From Oscheius dolichura (taxonomy: Eukaryota > Nematoda > Chromadorea > Rhabditida > Rhabditidae): DNA of 64,000 nt. Shown piece after piece: positions 46,581 through 59,300 of this stretch. Position 1 is the stretch's first letter. Every line of letters starts with the position of its first letter. A model generated the notes under the pieces. That model was not told the DNA's origin and made no database searches. It saw only the letters and a program-made list of their open reading frames with translations. The translations under genes were made by a program, and so were the position numbers. The stretch is taken from contig OW051493.1 in NCBI GenBank assembly GCA_932521035.1, positions 3,472,001-3,536,000 of the forward strand, given 5' to 3'.

Positions 46581-47409
46581 TCAGCTGGGACGGCGTTCTG
46601 AGAACTTCTGGAGGATGCCCCACTTCATGTTCAACATTTCTGCCACCCGATTGAGACCTGAAGAGACGTCTTTATACCAGAGGAAATGGGAGACTAACGG
46701 GGACCGTCGTTGTCTGCGTTGGCGTTCTCTATCGCCTCCAGGATACAGAGCACAACCCGCTCCATCTTCTGTCCCCGGCCCATCGCCTCCCAAAACAACT
46801 GCGGCTCACTTTCCATATTTGGCCTAATTGGCCGGTTATCCTCCCCCGGCTCGGGACAATGGCCGCTCTCCAAAGAAAACGAGGAGGAGCCTGCCGGTGG
46901 AGAAGGACGAGCCGGAGCCGGCGCCGGCTGAATCCCCGTAAACTGGGGAGAGGAGTGACTCATCCGAAGATGGCTTTGCTTCGGTAACCTTGGTCCTCTT
47001 CGGACTACCTTGGTCTGCTCGAGCTTGGACCACTTAAACAATTTACGGTTGAATCATCATCCTGACTTTCTTTTTTCATCCCTGCTCGGAGGCACTTCTG
47101 CAGCCGGCATTGTCGACAGATCATACGGAGCTCAGGAACGAACAATTGCAAAGAAGTGGGGAAGGAACCAGACCGTAGTGTATTTTGCACGGATGGAGAC
47201 GTTGGCGCACTGGTAGCCCATATTCATCGAGACCGTCCGTCGGAAGAAGGCGGCTCCCCCTTTTCATTTGATCCAGTTTTAAGTCTCCAGTTGTGTTATT
47301 CGTTTATTAAGATCACGTTAGAGGAGGAAGATCTCACTCTGCATGCCCTGTCACCGAAGTGGAGAGTTGTGGCACTGGGCGAGGAGCAGACATGGCACGT
47401 CCTGCCCAT
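46581..47409 (-). pseudogene. Decayed HNF4-type nuclear hormone receptor
   Basis: The reading shows most of a nuclear-receptor DNA-binding domain: TCHVCSSPSATTLHFGDRAC, then AAFFRRTVSMNMGYQC, then LRMICRQCRLQKCLRAGMKKE followed by MVQARADQG, which closely follows HNF4-type C-terminal extensions. Several things are broken. The Cys before AAFF is Gly. The second Cys of finger 2 is Arg (CGT at 47189-47191, where TGT would give Cys). The only visible splice between the first two exons (donor at gtgaga, poor acceptor aaaag) leaves the frame shifted by one base. Downstream exons give fragments (PQLFWEAMGRGQKMERVVLC, LNRVAEMLNMKWGILQKFSE), with no clear ligand-binding domain. Most likely a relic. 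A highly derived receptor is possible. Confidence 0.55.
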
Positions 47410-48257
47410 CTCCCTGGAAACCACGCCCAACTATACAGTATACTCAAGCGGCGAAAGAACTGAAATGAGAACAAAGATGTCTGTGAGAAGGAAGACATGA
47501 TGAAGTGATCATAAGACATTACAGTAGCCGGCTGAATCGATCTGCTCACTGGCTGACCACACTCCGTGCGAGCAAATAAACTACGCTATCGCTTGAGGAG
47601 ACCAGGAAATCAGTGACAAGGGGGAAGGAGCCGAACAGGATGGCCAGGAGGAACAGGCAGATAACATCAGGAAGCGCAAATAATCAGGCACATGGCCTAG
47701 AACGTGCGTCGGCCAGGAGGCTCTCCTATTCCGTGATGCTCTTCTCCTTCCTTGCCCTTCTTATCACACGGCGTCTGCTGTTTTGATCTTCTGCAAACTG
47801 CAGATATCATGTCTCATCTGAGGGCAGATCTGGGCTGAATTAGGCGAGGAATAAGGCGTTCCCTGAGGTAGACTTGGAGGAGACAGGGAGGAGTCGAGGC
47901 TAGAGAGAATTCATCTGTGGTTACCCGATAATCTTGTTTTTTTTTCAGGGGAAAGGAGATAGTTTCTGTAAAAAGAAGTGGCCGGGCAGGGCCGCGCCCC
48001 TTCCGTCCTTCCCCCATTTGAAGGGTGGGAAGGCGCCATCGGCAGCATTCTTCCAGAAAGGCGAGAAGCAAGGAAACAATTACAGGGAACTCCTCCAGCT
48101 TCGTCCCAGTTACAGGCAAGCAGATTCAAGCAGAGAAGACAACAAGAAGAAATTCGAGAAGATTACAAGAGAAACAGAAGGCAATGAAAGAAGGAAGAAG
48201 AGAAAAGAACAATACACTGTCGCACTTTTTATGTGCCAGAGTGGATCACGGGTCGTC
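47410..48257. other. Non-coding interval
   Basis: Several overlapping short ORFs of 69-158 codons occur on both strands here, but none has recognisable content or splice structure. The interval lies between the nuclear-receptor relic and the 3' end of the repeat protein. Confidence 0.35.
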
Positions 48258-49748
48258 CTAGTCAAATTTATATCCGGGCTTGGCTCGGCGACAGAGGACG
48301 ATGGTAGATGCGGCGGCAGCCGGTCCAACCAGAGCATTCTCCTTGCCGCCAAAACCAGCAGACGCCTTCTCATTGCGGACATCGCATTTGCCGAGAATCT
48401 GCTGGCCTGAAGAGAAAGAAGTGCTGGCCGTAAAAGAAGAATGCTAACCGTTGAACGTCACCACACCGGGACTGATGTCGCCCTTGTGGTGGTCGACGTG
48501 GACGGGATGCCACTCCTTGTCGGTGAAGACGGCGCAGTCTTTGAACGGAATCCAGCCGTAGTCGAATCCGCGAACGTGCTCCGAGAGCTGGACGAGCAGC
48601 TGGATGGAGCCAAGGTTGCCCTTGTACTCGTTGTTGAACCAGCCGAACTTGGCAGCCACTTTGCCTCCCTCGTTCCAGACGCGACCCATAACCGGCTCAC
48701 CCTGAAGAAGTTAGGATAGATTTAAACCGAGAAAAAAGAAAACCTGGATGTACCAGAGGGCGACGTATTGGTCGGGATTCTCTCCGGCCACAGTGTCGAG
48801 GGTCTTGTCCAGGGCCTTGATGAGGTTACGCTCGGGCCAGGCGTCTCCGACACGGATATCCATCCATTCGTTGAGCATAACTCTCGGGGGAGGAGGGCCA
48901 GGCTTGGGCACAGGCGGAGGAGGAGGCGGCTTAGGACAGCTGGCACACTCGCAGAAGGGAGGACCTCCCACAAAGTTTCGCATGATGATCTTCATATTGG
49001 CGAGAGCCCTCTCTCCGGCCAGGTTGTGGACCTTTCCGTTGACAGAGAACTGGGCCTCCTCGGTCTTCTTGTCGACGTAGCCGAGGATGGGGCCGTCGGG
49101 CGAGTTGGCCCAGAAGATCGGGAAGCTGTCTCCGCAGCGGACGAGTTCGCGGCCGTCGCCGCCCTTCTCGATGCGATCCTTGTAGTCGATCCACTCGTAC
49201 CAGAAGCCCTGCGTGTTGTGGTCGCCGGTGTATTGGAGCACTTGAATCTGGCCCTCGAGCTGTTCCTTCGTCTTCAGCTCGGCGTTCTTGTACGGGAAGC
49301 TGCACTCGACAACTCCGCCGTTGTTCCAGGCGCGGCCGTGAATCGGCTTGCCATGCTTGTACCAGAGGGCCACGTACTGAAAAGGACGTATTGGAATGGA
49401 TAGATAGAAGGAACGCACTTGATTTTGTTGTCCGAGGACTTTCACTGGGTTCGGCGGGAAAGGAGAACCAATGGGCTGGAAGGCCCAGGCTGAAAATAAC
49501 GAGATTACAGTAACTATTGAAGAAGGCGCGCTTTGGCGCGGTGAGACAATATGTTACTGGCACCCGTACCACCTCGGCATACGCGTTACAGGAAACGAAA
49601 GCACGGTGCTGCCGAGATGGTACGGGTGCTCCCGATTCGAGAAGACGTGCCCGCACGACCCGAAAATCACGAAACAATTTGAGAAAAACAGTAAAAAATA
49701 AGAAAAAAACCCACAGTCTTCCTTCGGGGGAGGATTCTTCGCAGGCAT
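48258..49748 (-). CDS. Duplicated-repeat protein with YVALWY-GRxWN modules
   Basis: Two homologous modules are separated by a Pro-rich linker (KPPPPPPVPKPGPPPPR). Module 1 contains QYVALWYKHGKPIHGRAWNN, GQIQVLQYTGDHNTQGFWYE and WANSPDGPILGYVDKK. Module 2 contains QYVALWYIQGEPVMGRVWNE, GSIQLLVQLSEHVRGFDYGW and PVHVDHHKGDISPG. The pattern recalls DM9/DUF3421-like repeats, but I am not certain of that family. No signal peptide is evident if translation begins at MPAKNPPPKED, which joins in phase to SWAFQPIGSPFPP across a roughly 220-nt intron containing a hairpin. The start is supported by a TATATAAG box about 40 bp upstream. Codon use is strongly GC-ending, suggesting high expression. Confidence 0.65.
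49560..49629. repeat. Inverted repeat (hairpin) in an intron
   Basis: Arms of 20 bp at 49560-49579 (gcacccgtaccacctcggca) and 49610-49629 are reverse complements with one mismatch and a 30-nt loop. It lies in the first intron of the repeat-protein gene. It may be a tiny MITE remnant or a functional RNA hairpin. Confidence 0.7.
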
Positions 49749-49786
49749 TGCCGATGAATGATGAGAAACTGGGGAGATTGGCCGAC

Positions 49787-49794
49787 TTATATAG
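49787..49794 (-). promoter_or_regulatory. TATA box of the repeat-protein gene
   Basis: On the minus strand TATATAAG lies about 40 bp upstream of the ATG at 49748, giving a predicted transcription start only about ten bases before it. It is the only clear TATA box I noticed next to a gene start in the window. Confidence 0.5.
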
Positions 49795-50397
49795 GTGGCG
49801 AAGCAGGAAAAATGGGTATGCTAACGAGTTGACCTGACACGTTTTTGACCTTATTCTTGTAAAAAACCGTTTTTTTTGTTTAAAAAATACCGGGAAAATA
49901 ATAAGCTAGACGGGAACACTTTGAAGGAGCACCACGCCGATATAGAAACCGGGCAGAGAAAAGAGGCATTTGGCCTCCTCCGGGTACCAGAACATCTGAA
50001 ACAAAATTAATCACATTTTGTAAAAGACGGAACCCTGGACTGTTTTCTATAGACAGAATCATAGAAAATATCGAATTGGGGTTGTTTTGGCGAGCCTTGA
50101 AGAGCCCGGTTTATGGAGAACACACTGGCGGCCCGGCTAGCATCGTCCCTGTTCTGTGTTGACCAAGGATTTCTCCTCATTTGGAGTGCTGCCCGTTGAA
50201 ATCGGTCTTGTTACATTTTTCGAACATTTGAGCCTTCATTCCTTCGGATTCCACCAGTCGCCCGTTATGAAAATCATCTAGTCAACCTGGCCATTCCCTT
50301 TGTTGAAAACCATTGGAAGGCTTTACGGTGGATATCCAACCGTCGGCCTTTTCAATCTGCGGCTGACGCCAGCTGGTCGTCTTCAATTTTATCAAAA
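49795..50397. other. Divergent intergenic region
   Basis: This lies between the TATA box of the minus-strand repeat-protein gene and the start of the plus-strand unknown gene. It contains T-rich tracts and short ORFs only, and no gene is supported. Confidence 0.4.
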
Positions 50398-51434
50398 ATG
50401 GATTCGCAAGAGAAGAATCTTATGGCTGGAGATATCGCCGGAGGAGAAGAGGAGACGGGAGGAGGCAAGGAGGCGGCCGAGAGGATCAGGACACCCCGAG
50501 CGAAAGGAGACAGAATTATGTATGCCCCTACGGGTAGAATTACTGCGGACCAGATCAAGCGACTGATTATGCCGATGGAGGAAGTTGAGCAAGAAGCCGT
50601 CACGAATTCGATTCTCCGAAACATGACGGTGGATATGAGCCGAGAGAATTTTTTCAAAGGAGCGAAAAGGGCCGAAAAGGAGAAGACGCTCTCGATGTGG
50701 GATTACGATCGCCGCTGCCTGCCAGAGGAGTTGGCCAGCGTGGCTCCGAAGACATTTCTGACTGATCCCTACTGGCCGAACCTGTGCTTCTTTGACAGGG
50801 ATCTCCTCAAAAAGATCTCCAAACTGGTAAGCCATCCACAACTTCTTCACTGATACCAGCTTTCAGCTTGATCCGCTGGACTTCGTGAACCTGTCTCTCA
50901 CCTGCCGCTTCCTTCACTGGCGGTTGTTCACCTTCACCACGTGTTATGCCCCCTACACTGTGCGGATTGACATTTTCGACAAGGATCTGGCCCAAGGATT
51001 CGAGTATGAAGTCGTGCCCAAGACTGTCTATTACTATGAGAGCGAGTACGAGCACGGTCACCGGGGTCTCTTCGTTCACCAGCCGGCGTGCCTCAAACGG
51101 CCGTTTGTCTTCGACACCATCGAAGTCGGCTTCGCGGTTAGTTTGACCTGTTGCCAGTAATTACACGCCTCTGTTTCCAGGGTGTGCTCTATAAAAAAGA
51201 AGACTATGACAGGTGCTTGCCGTACATCCTCCCCGTCAGGAAATATGCTACCAATTTGAAGGCCGACTTCACCAGCAACTCTCGATACGGACTAGACGAC
51301 GAGGATCTGTTCTCCCATGAAACGGACAATTTTCTCAGGGTTTGTGATGGCCTTCTCCCATCCTTCTTTTTTATTTCTAGGCCATCGAGGCGACATCGCT
51401 GATTGCCGATGGTGGCGTGGAGCTGCAGCTCTAG
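50398..51434 (+). CDS. Unknown soluble protein, faintly F-box-like segment
   Basis: Four exons join cleanly: 50398-50826, 50867-51136, 51181-51339 and 51381-51434. The product is about 300 residues. It starts with a Gly/Glu-rich, probably disordered tail (GEEETGGGKEAAERIR), then ADQIKRLIMPMEEVEQEAV, KEKTLSMWDYDRRCLPEELA and SKLLDPLDFVNLSLTCRFLH, whose pattern of Leu/Leu/Cys/Arg is reminiscent of an F-box. After that come YEVVPKTVYYYESEYEHGHR, CLKRPFVFDTIEVGFA and YKKEDYDRCLPYILPVRKYA. No membrane segment or signal peptide is visible. AATAAAAG follows at about 51460. I cannot assign a function. Confidence 0.65.
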
Positions 51435-53373
51435 ACGACATAAAAACAGATGGACAAAAATAAAAGTTTTCTTTGTTTTTCTGATTATCTCTCCTTTTCG
51501 TGAGGTCTTCATGGTTGAACGGCTGCAGTCACCGACCAGAGGAGCTATTCCATTTCACTGGGAGATTAGGCAAAGCCCCGGCCTCCGGCCCAGGGACATC
51601 TTCTTCTTCTGGCCCTCCTCCCGTGGATGGTGTATCCATCAAAGGTCGCTCCGACTCGGCCTCCTCCGCTTTTCAAGTCCCCCACCATCGATCGTGTGCC
51701 CCTTCTCCCTCTCTTTTACGTAGTGCCCTCTCATTTTATTACTTACTAATACCTCCTCGTACTCACCGCCCGGCCGCCTCCCCTCCTTCCTCCCTGTCCA
51801 ATCTGGTTGCGGAAATGCGCCATGGCCTGCTGCTGGGGTTCATTAATTTTCTGACGTCCGTAATTGTATTGGGGGAAAGGCCACTGAGGGCATGTAGCAG
51901 CCTCAGTTGGAGACAGATGTGGATGGCCCGGATTGGCGTGACGAGCAGGTGGGATAAGGCCGAAGGAGCAGGCTCATTAATGCCGGCCACGTGCTCGGGG
52001 TGGTAGTCTGGAGGATGACAGTTTCTTATGTTTTCTTTGAATTTTTTTCTCTTTTTTGGGCACTACGTGTTTATCTTTGCTGCAAATCTCGTGCAAATCT
52101 CCTGCAACAAAGCCCGACACATAGCAGAGATGGAGGCTAATACTCGAGAAATCGGCTTTCAAGTCACTAGACAGCGTATTCCTGAAAATTCTACGGTCTC
52201 ATCAGAAGACCCTCTGCTCTTCGAAATTGGAACAGAAGACGCCGAAGTCGGGAGGATCTCTGGATTAAGGATGTTTCCAAGAGCCGAGTGGAGAAAGTCT
52301 GGCGAACGCCGTCGGCCTCCGTCTCCTTCCCCTCTAGACACCATGCATATTCATCTCTTTTTATTCATTCTTTGATTGAAGGCAGTCGCCTGCCAAGACA
52401 GGGGGATAACATTCTCTCGCCGGTCGCTGTCCTTCCTTGTCCAGTGGCCAGGAGTACTGTAGTGTATGCTCTACCCTGCCATCTGTCTTCCCGCATGTCA
52501 GTCCCACTGGAGAGTGGCCTCTCTCTGCCCGTTCCAACTTTTTTTTTCCAATTTCCTCAGTGTGAATAATTGCCGCAGTAGGGCCGGGCGGTCAATGGCG
52601 TCGCCCTGGGTTCGCCGAGTTGCAACCTCTCACACAAACATCGCCCTCTTCTCTCTCCAGTTTCACATTTTACGCCTCTCGAGTTGTGAAATTCGACCGG
52701 CTCCTAGGTAACGCGTGGATACAGCCGGAGATTGGCCCTATTTCCTCATAGAAGACGGTCGGAGACTCTAGGGTATCATGGCGCCTCTCGGCCGGCTGTG
52801 CCCCTCATTATCTCATCTTTTCTTCTCGCTCAACTCCTCTCCCGGCCCCTCCCCTTCCCATTAATGTGTCTTTAATTTGGCCGTCTTTCCAATTGGCTCC
52901 TTTATTTCACCAAAAACCCCATCCATCCGCCGTCCTCCCGTACAATCTAGCTTATTCATGGCCACCACCCCAGACGCCTATACCCACCAATTTGTCTTGG
53001 TAACCTGTGGATAACCAAATGCATAAAATGGGAGGAGAGCCGACAACAGTGTCGAGAGTCAGATGGCCTAACGAAGTGTCCCTTATAAGGAAGCCGAGGG
53101 CTCTCCTCCCTTTCCCCGTCTGCTGTCTAACTGTTGTCCTCCTCCCTCGTCTGCTCAGCTGTGTCTTTTCTATTTGTCTATCCGTCTCCATTCCAGGAAG
53201 TCCGTCCAATCTTTGTTGCTATCTCTATCCCATCCATGCTCCGCTCCCTTCCATAAACATTCATCCATCTATTTGTGTCATTTCTGAGAAGGCATTTGAT
53301 TTCTACGTGGCCACCAGGTGCTCTCCTCCTTTTTCTCGTCTCTTCTCTCATCCTGATGGCCATTTCCAGGGTG
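51435..53373. other. Pyrimidine-rich flank upstream of the MARCH gene
   Basis: This is mostly C/T-rich on the plus strand. An ATG at 52130 opens MEANTREIGFQVTRQRIPEN and continues for about 80 codons, but no good donor follows, so I do not call it a gene. It might be a 5' exon of the MARCH gene. The stretch ends in ggccatttccag, the acceptor just before the MARCH start. Confidence 0.4.
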
Positions 53374-56300
53374 ATGCACGGGTCAGCCTCAGACTGGAGT
53401 ATCCGAAGAGCGGGCATCATCTACAGTAAAACGGTGAGTGTATTGAGATTTTTCATGCAGGCAGCCGTGAGTGATAGCTCCCCCGAGGGGAGGAGAAGAA
53501 GACTAACTCGAAAGACGCTTTCAGGGAGAAAAGCTCGGCACAATAGAAGAGGAGCACTTCGGGAGGACGCAGCCGGCCACGCGCAAGTCTCACACCTTTC
53601 ATGCTCTGAAAGAATTATGCGGTAAGGGAAAATTGGATGATTGGGCACGAGGGTGTGTGGGAAACCAGGGAGGAAGGGATCAATGATTGTGGGAAATGAA
53701 AAGTCGAATGAGAACGGATACTGGGTGGCGTCATCCACCTGTCAGCGGCAGGGGACCACTGGCTATCCGGGCTATTTCCAGACTTTCTGGGGGAAAACAT
53801 GGTCTCTAAAAGAGTCGTTCTGAACCCTGTTCCATGGGCAGACTAGTCCTTTTGAACCGCCAATATTCGCAGTATCGCCCCCTCTCCAGAGATTTCTGAT
53901 ATTTGACTCCATGTCTCCCAATTCACCCCGATAATTTGGATATCCCATCGTTATCCGCTGTGCTTTGGCTTGAGGGGGAAGGGAGAAGTGAGACGACTGT
54001 AGGCAAACGGCCTGTCCCGGAAAAAACAACTCGATTGGTAAGCTAGTCGAAGTCAACAGAGCAGAGTGCAAAACAAAATGGCCCTGTTCTTTCCCCTCTT
54101 CCCTCCTGGGAGCCGCGGAACACTGCTAATTTTCCTCGTTTTTCAGAAGAGCCAAGCGGTGCCAGTTGCTGTTCCTCGGCTGATCACCAGGTTAGTTGGC
54201 CGTCTCTCTTCTGGGAAGCCTTTTCCTCTCTTTCGTTTTCATAATTAGATCTCATCAACGATGTCGAATCACCCTAATGAGACGACCCGGAAAAACAGCT
54301 CGTTACTAGTCCATTCGGGGGGAAGTATCCGTGCCCCCTGGCCGTTCCTTTATCCTCCCTGTCCTCCTCTGAAGTGGCAGTGCTTCGTTAGCCGTCGGTG
54401 GCGTGGTGGCCATTAGTGCCTCTCCGAGCCGAAAGTAACGACACTTCGATCATAACCCAAGCGGCTTCTCTTTTTCATCTCATTTGGGCCCTCCTTTAAT
54501 AAGCCATAAAAGTGGGGAGGCAAGCAGGAAATCCTGCTGCTCCCTCGGGGGAAGGCGCGTCTCGCAATGCATGGCTTATGGTTTGGCAGGGCTTCCTCCG
54601 GCAGCCCTTTTCTACCACATTAATCCTCGCTTTCTGGCGAGGCAATTTACTAAAATTATCTCTAATCTCATGCTGCTAATGCATCCGTTTCCAGAATAAG
54701 TTCTCGCCATTCCGACGCTCCAGGAAACGGTCACTCTTCTTCGAGGTGAGTCCCTCCCTGTCAATGTCTACTCGCCTCTCCGATGCCACTTGGCCCATAT
54801 GATCTGGCAAAGAGTGCAGCTGTACCCATTTGCCTGGGACTCACGGGCGGGCGGGGTCCCGATGAGGAAGGACAGATCATCGACACCGATTCCCACTCTG
54901 CGTCACACGTCGTCCTCCCCTCCCCGGCCTTCTGCCATATTTCACCCTCCGGGCAATTTGGTCTCCCATTTTTGAAGGATAGCAGAGAGAAATTAGTTGA
55001 GCTCACCTCGTTCGCGTGTTTCCACGCCGCCTGAAATACTATCCACCGGCAATGGCCATAACGAGACCGACAAACCCCTCTTTTTTTTGCACCATATCCA
55101 TAATGTTTCCCTGTCTTTGTTCATAAATCACCCACGGGGACATTCTCTCTCTCCCTGTTTGGATGGGGGCTGACTCACTTTGAGAATGCCACTGTTTGGC
55201 CCGTTCCTTTTGATTCTTCACCCTTTGCTCCGTAAAAGTAAAAGACACCCAGGAACACCCGGGGTCATGGCAGACGTGACGGGCCCCGCGCCCCCGTTCA
55301 AACATTGTTTTGGCGGACTTCCTCCCCTTCCACATCCTCATTGATTTCAAACACAATGTTGCTCTTTCTAGTGTTTTTTGCCTGGTGCCCTGACAAAGGG
55401 GGATGACCCGCTTCTCAGCCTGGTTGATCAAACAGTTTTGAAATTCAATAGACCTTAAACAGTCCATCTATGTGTGGAGGAGATATGTCCAAAAATTCCC
55501 GGAAGTGGTGATTGCCCGGCCGTGGGGCAACTTCCCCCGGAACTTTTGGCCGGGGGGTACTCAGCCAGTCCCGGGCTAATTCTCCCAAGGGGCCGTGACT
55601 TTTCTCCCCCATCTCTTCCCCCAGTCCCCCATGAAATATTCATCCGTTTCCTTATCCATGACTACGTGAGACTCCCCTTCCCGTGTCTCCTGCTGTCCCT
55701 ACTCCCAGATATTTCAGATGGGCGAGCGTATCCGGCTCTTCTCGACGGGCTCCTTCGTCACCACGTCCGCCCAGCCGTCCGTATCAAAGACCAAATCACT
55801 GAATTCCCTTCATCAGTCAGGTAAACTCTCTCTCTCTCTCGATCAACAAAAAAGCCGTCCTCGTTCCCCGCCTCGCGCATCTATTTATCCACCCGGGCAG
55901 TGAGCTGTTTGTTGTTTTGGCCACCTTCCTTTTTCTCTCACGCTCACGGGGAGAGCCAATTCCAGCCAGCTGTAGTCCGGCTCGTGACCTCTGACCCCCT
56001 CCTCCCCCGATATTTTGAACGGATGTTCGTACTCGGCAATGCATGACAGCCATGCCCGGAAAATGACCAGAGGACCACACTTGCATAAGTTAAAAAAGGG
56101 CCACTTGATTTTCGAGCCTTTGTTCTCTAAGAAATGCACGTCTCTCCCGGTGTCCCCTTCCCAAGAGTCCGTCCTCCGTTTCATTTTGATTATAGTACTG
56201 ACAATCTTTGATTTAAAGCCGGACAAATAGCCTCGAGGACGGGGAAAATTGGCAGCGTCACGAACAAATGAGTACAGGGAAAAGAAAAGCGCGGGAAAAC

Positions 56301-59300
56301 AGCTGTCCCTATTCCGCCTTGCCCGTTCACTGGTCCTCGTCTTTCTAACCCCTACAACGCCCTTTTCTCTAGTAAATAAGATCAGAGACTGTTTTCGGGG
56401 TCTTGATAACGGCTCGAAATAGTTTCACAACCCCTCGCAAAGGTCTTCGGAATAGAGGTCAAATTTTGATAAGGATCCCCTCCTGCCTAATCGGTTTTCC
56501 GTTGATCGTGTTTCTAAAAGTGACGTCGGCCGACCTTGTTCTTTAGAATCTCGCCCCGAAGGCCCTCTAATAGAGCGACGAGACGTCATCTTTTTGACAC
56601 CCCGACGTCACGGTCCACGGTGGTCTTTCCACCTGGACCATGGCTATATTTCCCCCGTCTTCTCCCAGTTGTCTCCCTTCCCCATTCCGTCATGTTATTC
56701 CTTCTCCATGAAAGAGACAAAAAAGGTTCATCCCCGACTGTACTGGCCCCCTATTCTAACCTCGTCCTTTTCAGCCGTCGCTCCTCCACGACGCGGTCCT
56801 CCTCGGGTAGTCCCAGCCGGCTCCAGCGCCTCTCTCCATCGCCGCGAATTTGGTGAGTTCCGATTAATAAAATGAATTCCGCCCGACCTCCATGAACTCG
56901 GTCCACCGCCTGCGAGAGGATGTGAATAATTCCCCGGACGGGGTTGCCTTCCCTTTTTCGGGCCGGTGTCCATAGTTTGTTAATCCTGAATGTTTCAGAG
57001 CACCTGGAAGTCGAGTTGAGCCGCGCCCCGTCCCAGTTAGGTCTCCTCTGCCGGAACTGTTCCACGGCCGACGTTTGCTGTCCCAAGGCTCAGCAGGTAA
57101 CCCTCCTCCCCTCTCTCCAACAGGGAAGAGACACCTGTCGGGGGTTGTTCTTGATCCCAAAGAACTTGTCACCTCGTAGTAAACTGATTCTTCCCCTAGG
57201 AGCCCTGAACGTCAGAAACTCGAGAGAAGGGCTTTACCTCCCCTTGAGAGTGTCTCCCGAGCAGCTTATGTCCCGCCACCGGCCGCCAGCCATTTCCGTG
57301 TTCCCATTAGCCCGAGCAGACTTCTTCTTCGATTCCCCCATTCATCAGACACTTTTTCGCTCTGTCCTCCGATATGTGACTCTGCCGGCTCGTCTTTCCC
57401 GCTCTCGTCTTTCCCTCCCCTTACTGTCTCCCCGTTACTCTTCTTCTAATTAAATCCGTCCCGCTGACTCAAACAGCTGTTCCGTCCTCCTCCTCCGAGA
57501 GTTACTTCCTCTTCTTTTTCAAATTTTCTATGCCAAGGCCTCCTCCCGGATGTTTCGCGCCCACACCTGCACCCATGTTCTTTATGGGCTGGGGGCTGTC
57601 CTCCTGCAGGTGTCTGCCCGGCATCTTCTCGTCCGCCACTATCATCTGCTCGCTTCCCTTTATCTCCGGCTTATTCATCTCTCGTCCCTTTCAAAGTCTC
57701 CCTCGTCTCCTCCTAATTAGACTATTCCCCGTTCCAGTTACTTCCCATAAAAACAAAAAGAACTTGCTCCCCCTCTCCCACAGAGATCTTGATCTGCTTC
57801 GAGGAAATCTGTCATAATCAGCAGGCGCTCTCTGGTTGCCTCCCCTGGCCGCTCCCAATAAATCCGTTCTCCCCTGATCATCTCGTCAAATTGTCGCCCA
57901 TGTGACTGGTGTTCCTAATTCCCGGAGAACTGCCTCCTTTGTCTTTTCTCTTCTTTGCTCGCCCCGGCTGGTCTCACTGGTACCGGGAGATGTGTCCCGA
58001 AGATGCCCTTAGACTCGATAGACCGCGGGGAAGAGAGAATGGGGGAAAGTACAAGGCGGGTGTCCCGGGTGGCCCTCTGCCATCACATGGTCTCCCTGAC
58101 CCGCACCCCGCCCGGAAGACGCCTCCCTCACAAAAAAGTTCCCAAGTTTTGTTTGTTCTGGACCAAAGACACGGGTTCCGGGGTGCGTTCGCAAACACTT
58201 TTACTCTTCTCCCCCCTCGCTTGTAACCCGGTCAATTTCAGGAGATGTCCTCCCCGTCGCTGCCATCGCTCTACAGTCTGGCGCCGTCGGATCTCTCCAC
58301 GAACGAGCCCATCTGCCGGATATGTCACTGTTGCTGGCCGTCGGACCCGTCAGGTCAGCCACTCCTTGAAATCCTAGAATATTCATCCCCAGCCGAGACT
58401 TTGGGGCCTTCTAATAGCTCAGAGATCAGACTTTGTCTCTTTCACCTCGCTTCCGTCAAAGTTTAACAAGAAATGAAAAAAAAGGCACAAAAAGTCAAGA
58501 GCTTCAATGAATGGCCGGGCAGATTTTGAGAGGGAACGCGATGAAAGCGACCGGGGAGAAATGAACACAGGAGAGGCGGTTATTTTATAGTTATGGTATT
58601 TTAAAGAGGAATAAAAGGGCAGGAAGGGGGTTATTATGGCCGGTTGAGGACTTCCTGTTGGCATAACTTCGACAATTGAGATAGAGGCGGGATGAGTCAG
58701 TTCTTCTCTCCCTTGCAAGAGCAGGAGATTGATAAGACCGCCCTAGGCACAATCATCTGCCCATTGAACAGTACAGTCCAGAATTCAGCCAGGAAGAGGC
58801 GCCTCTCCACTTCCTTATTACTTTTCAGCCTGGCTCTCCACACCACCCCGTAATCCCATCAAAATGACCGTTTTTCAGACCCGCTGATCTCTCCCTGTCG
58901 ATGTTCCGGCTCCCTACAATATGTCCATGCCTCCTGCCTCATGGTATGTCCATCTTCCCCACTCTGTTCATTCCTCCCTTTAGCATTGGCTGGATATTTC
59001 CTCGAGGAAACTCCACCGCCCAGCCATTTGTGAACTCTGCCTGTATAAGTACAGAAGGAGACGGATCTTCAAGGTATTCCCTCGCCCCCCTCCTCTCCAT
59101 AATCTCTTATTCTAGTATCGGGACATGAAGATGCCGGAATGTGCCGACCGGGATGTCCGCTACTACACGCTCTTCATCTGTGCCATAGTGCTGATGATCT
59201 TCTCGGCCGTGGCCACCGTCGTCTGCTTCCAGCTGGAGAAGCAGATGCAAATGGAATATAATCAGACCCTGGCCGGGGTTCCCTCCGAAACTCCGCCATC

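Noticed and set aside
52130-52375. ORF MEANTREIGFQVTRQ... as first MARCH exon
   Set aside because: No convincing donor follows and phase to the next exon cannot be shown, so it is left as non-coding.
55039-55467. 142-codon minus-strand ORF
   Set aside because: It lies antisense to a MARCH intron, has no recognisable domain and no splice or promoter context.
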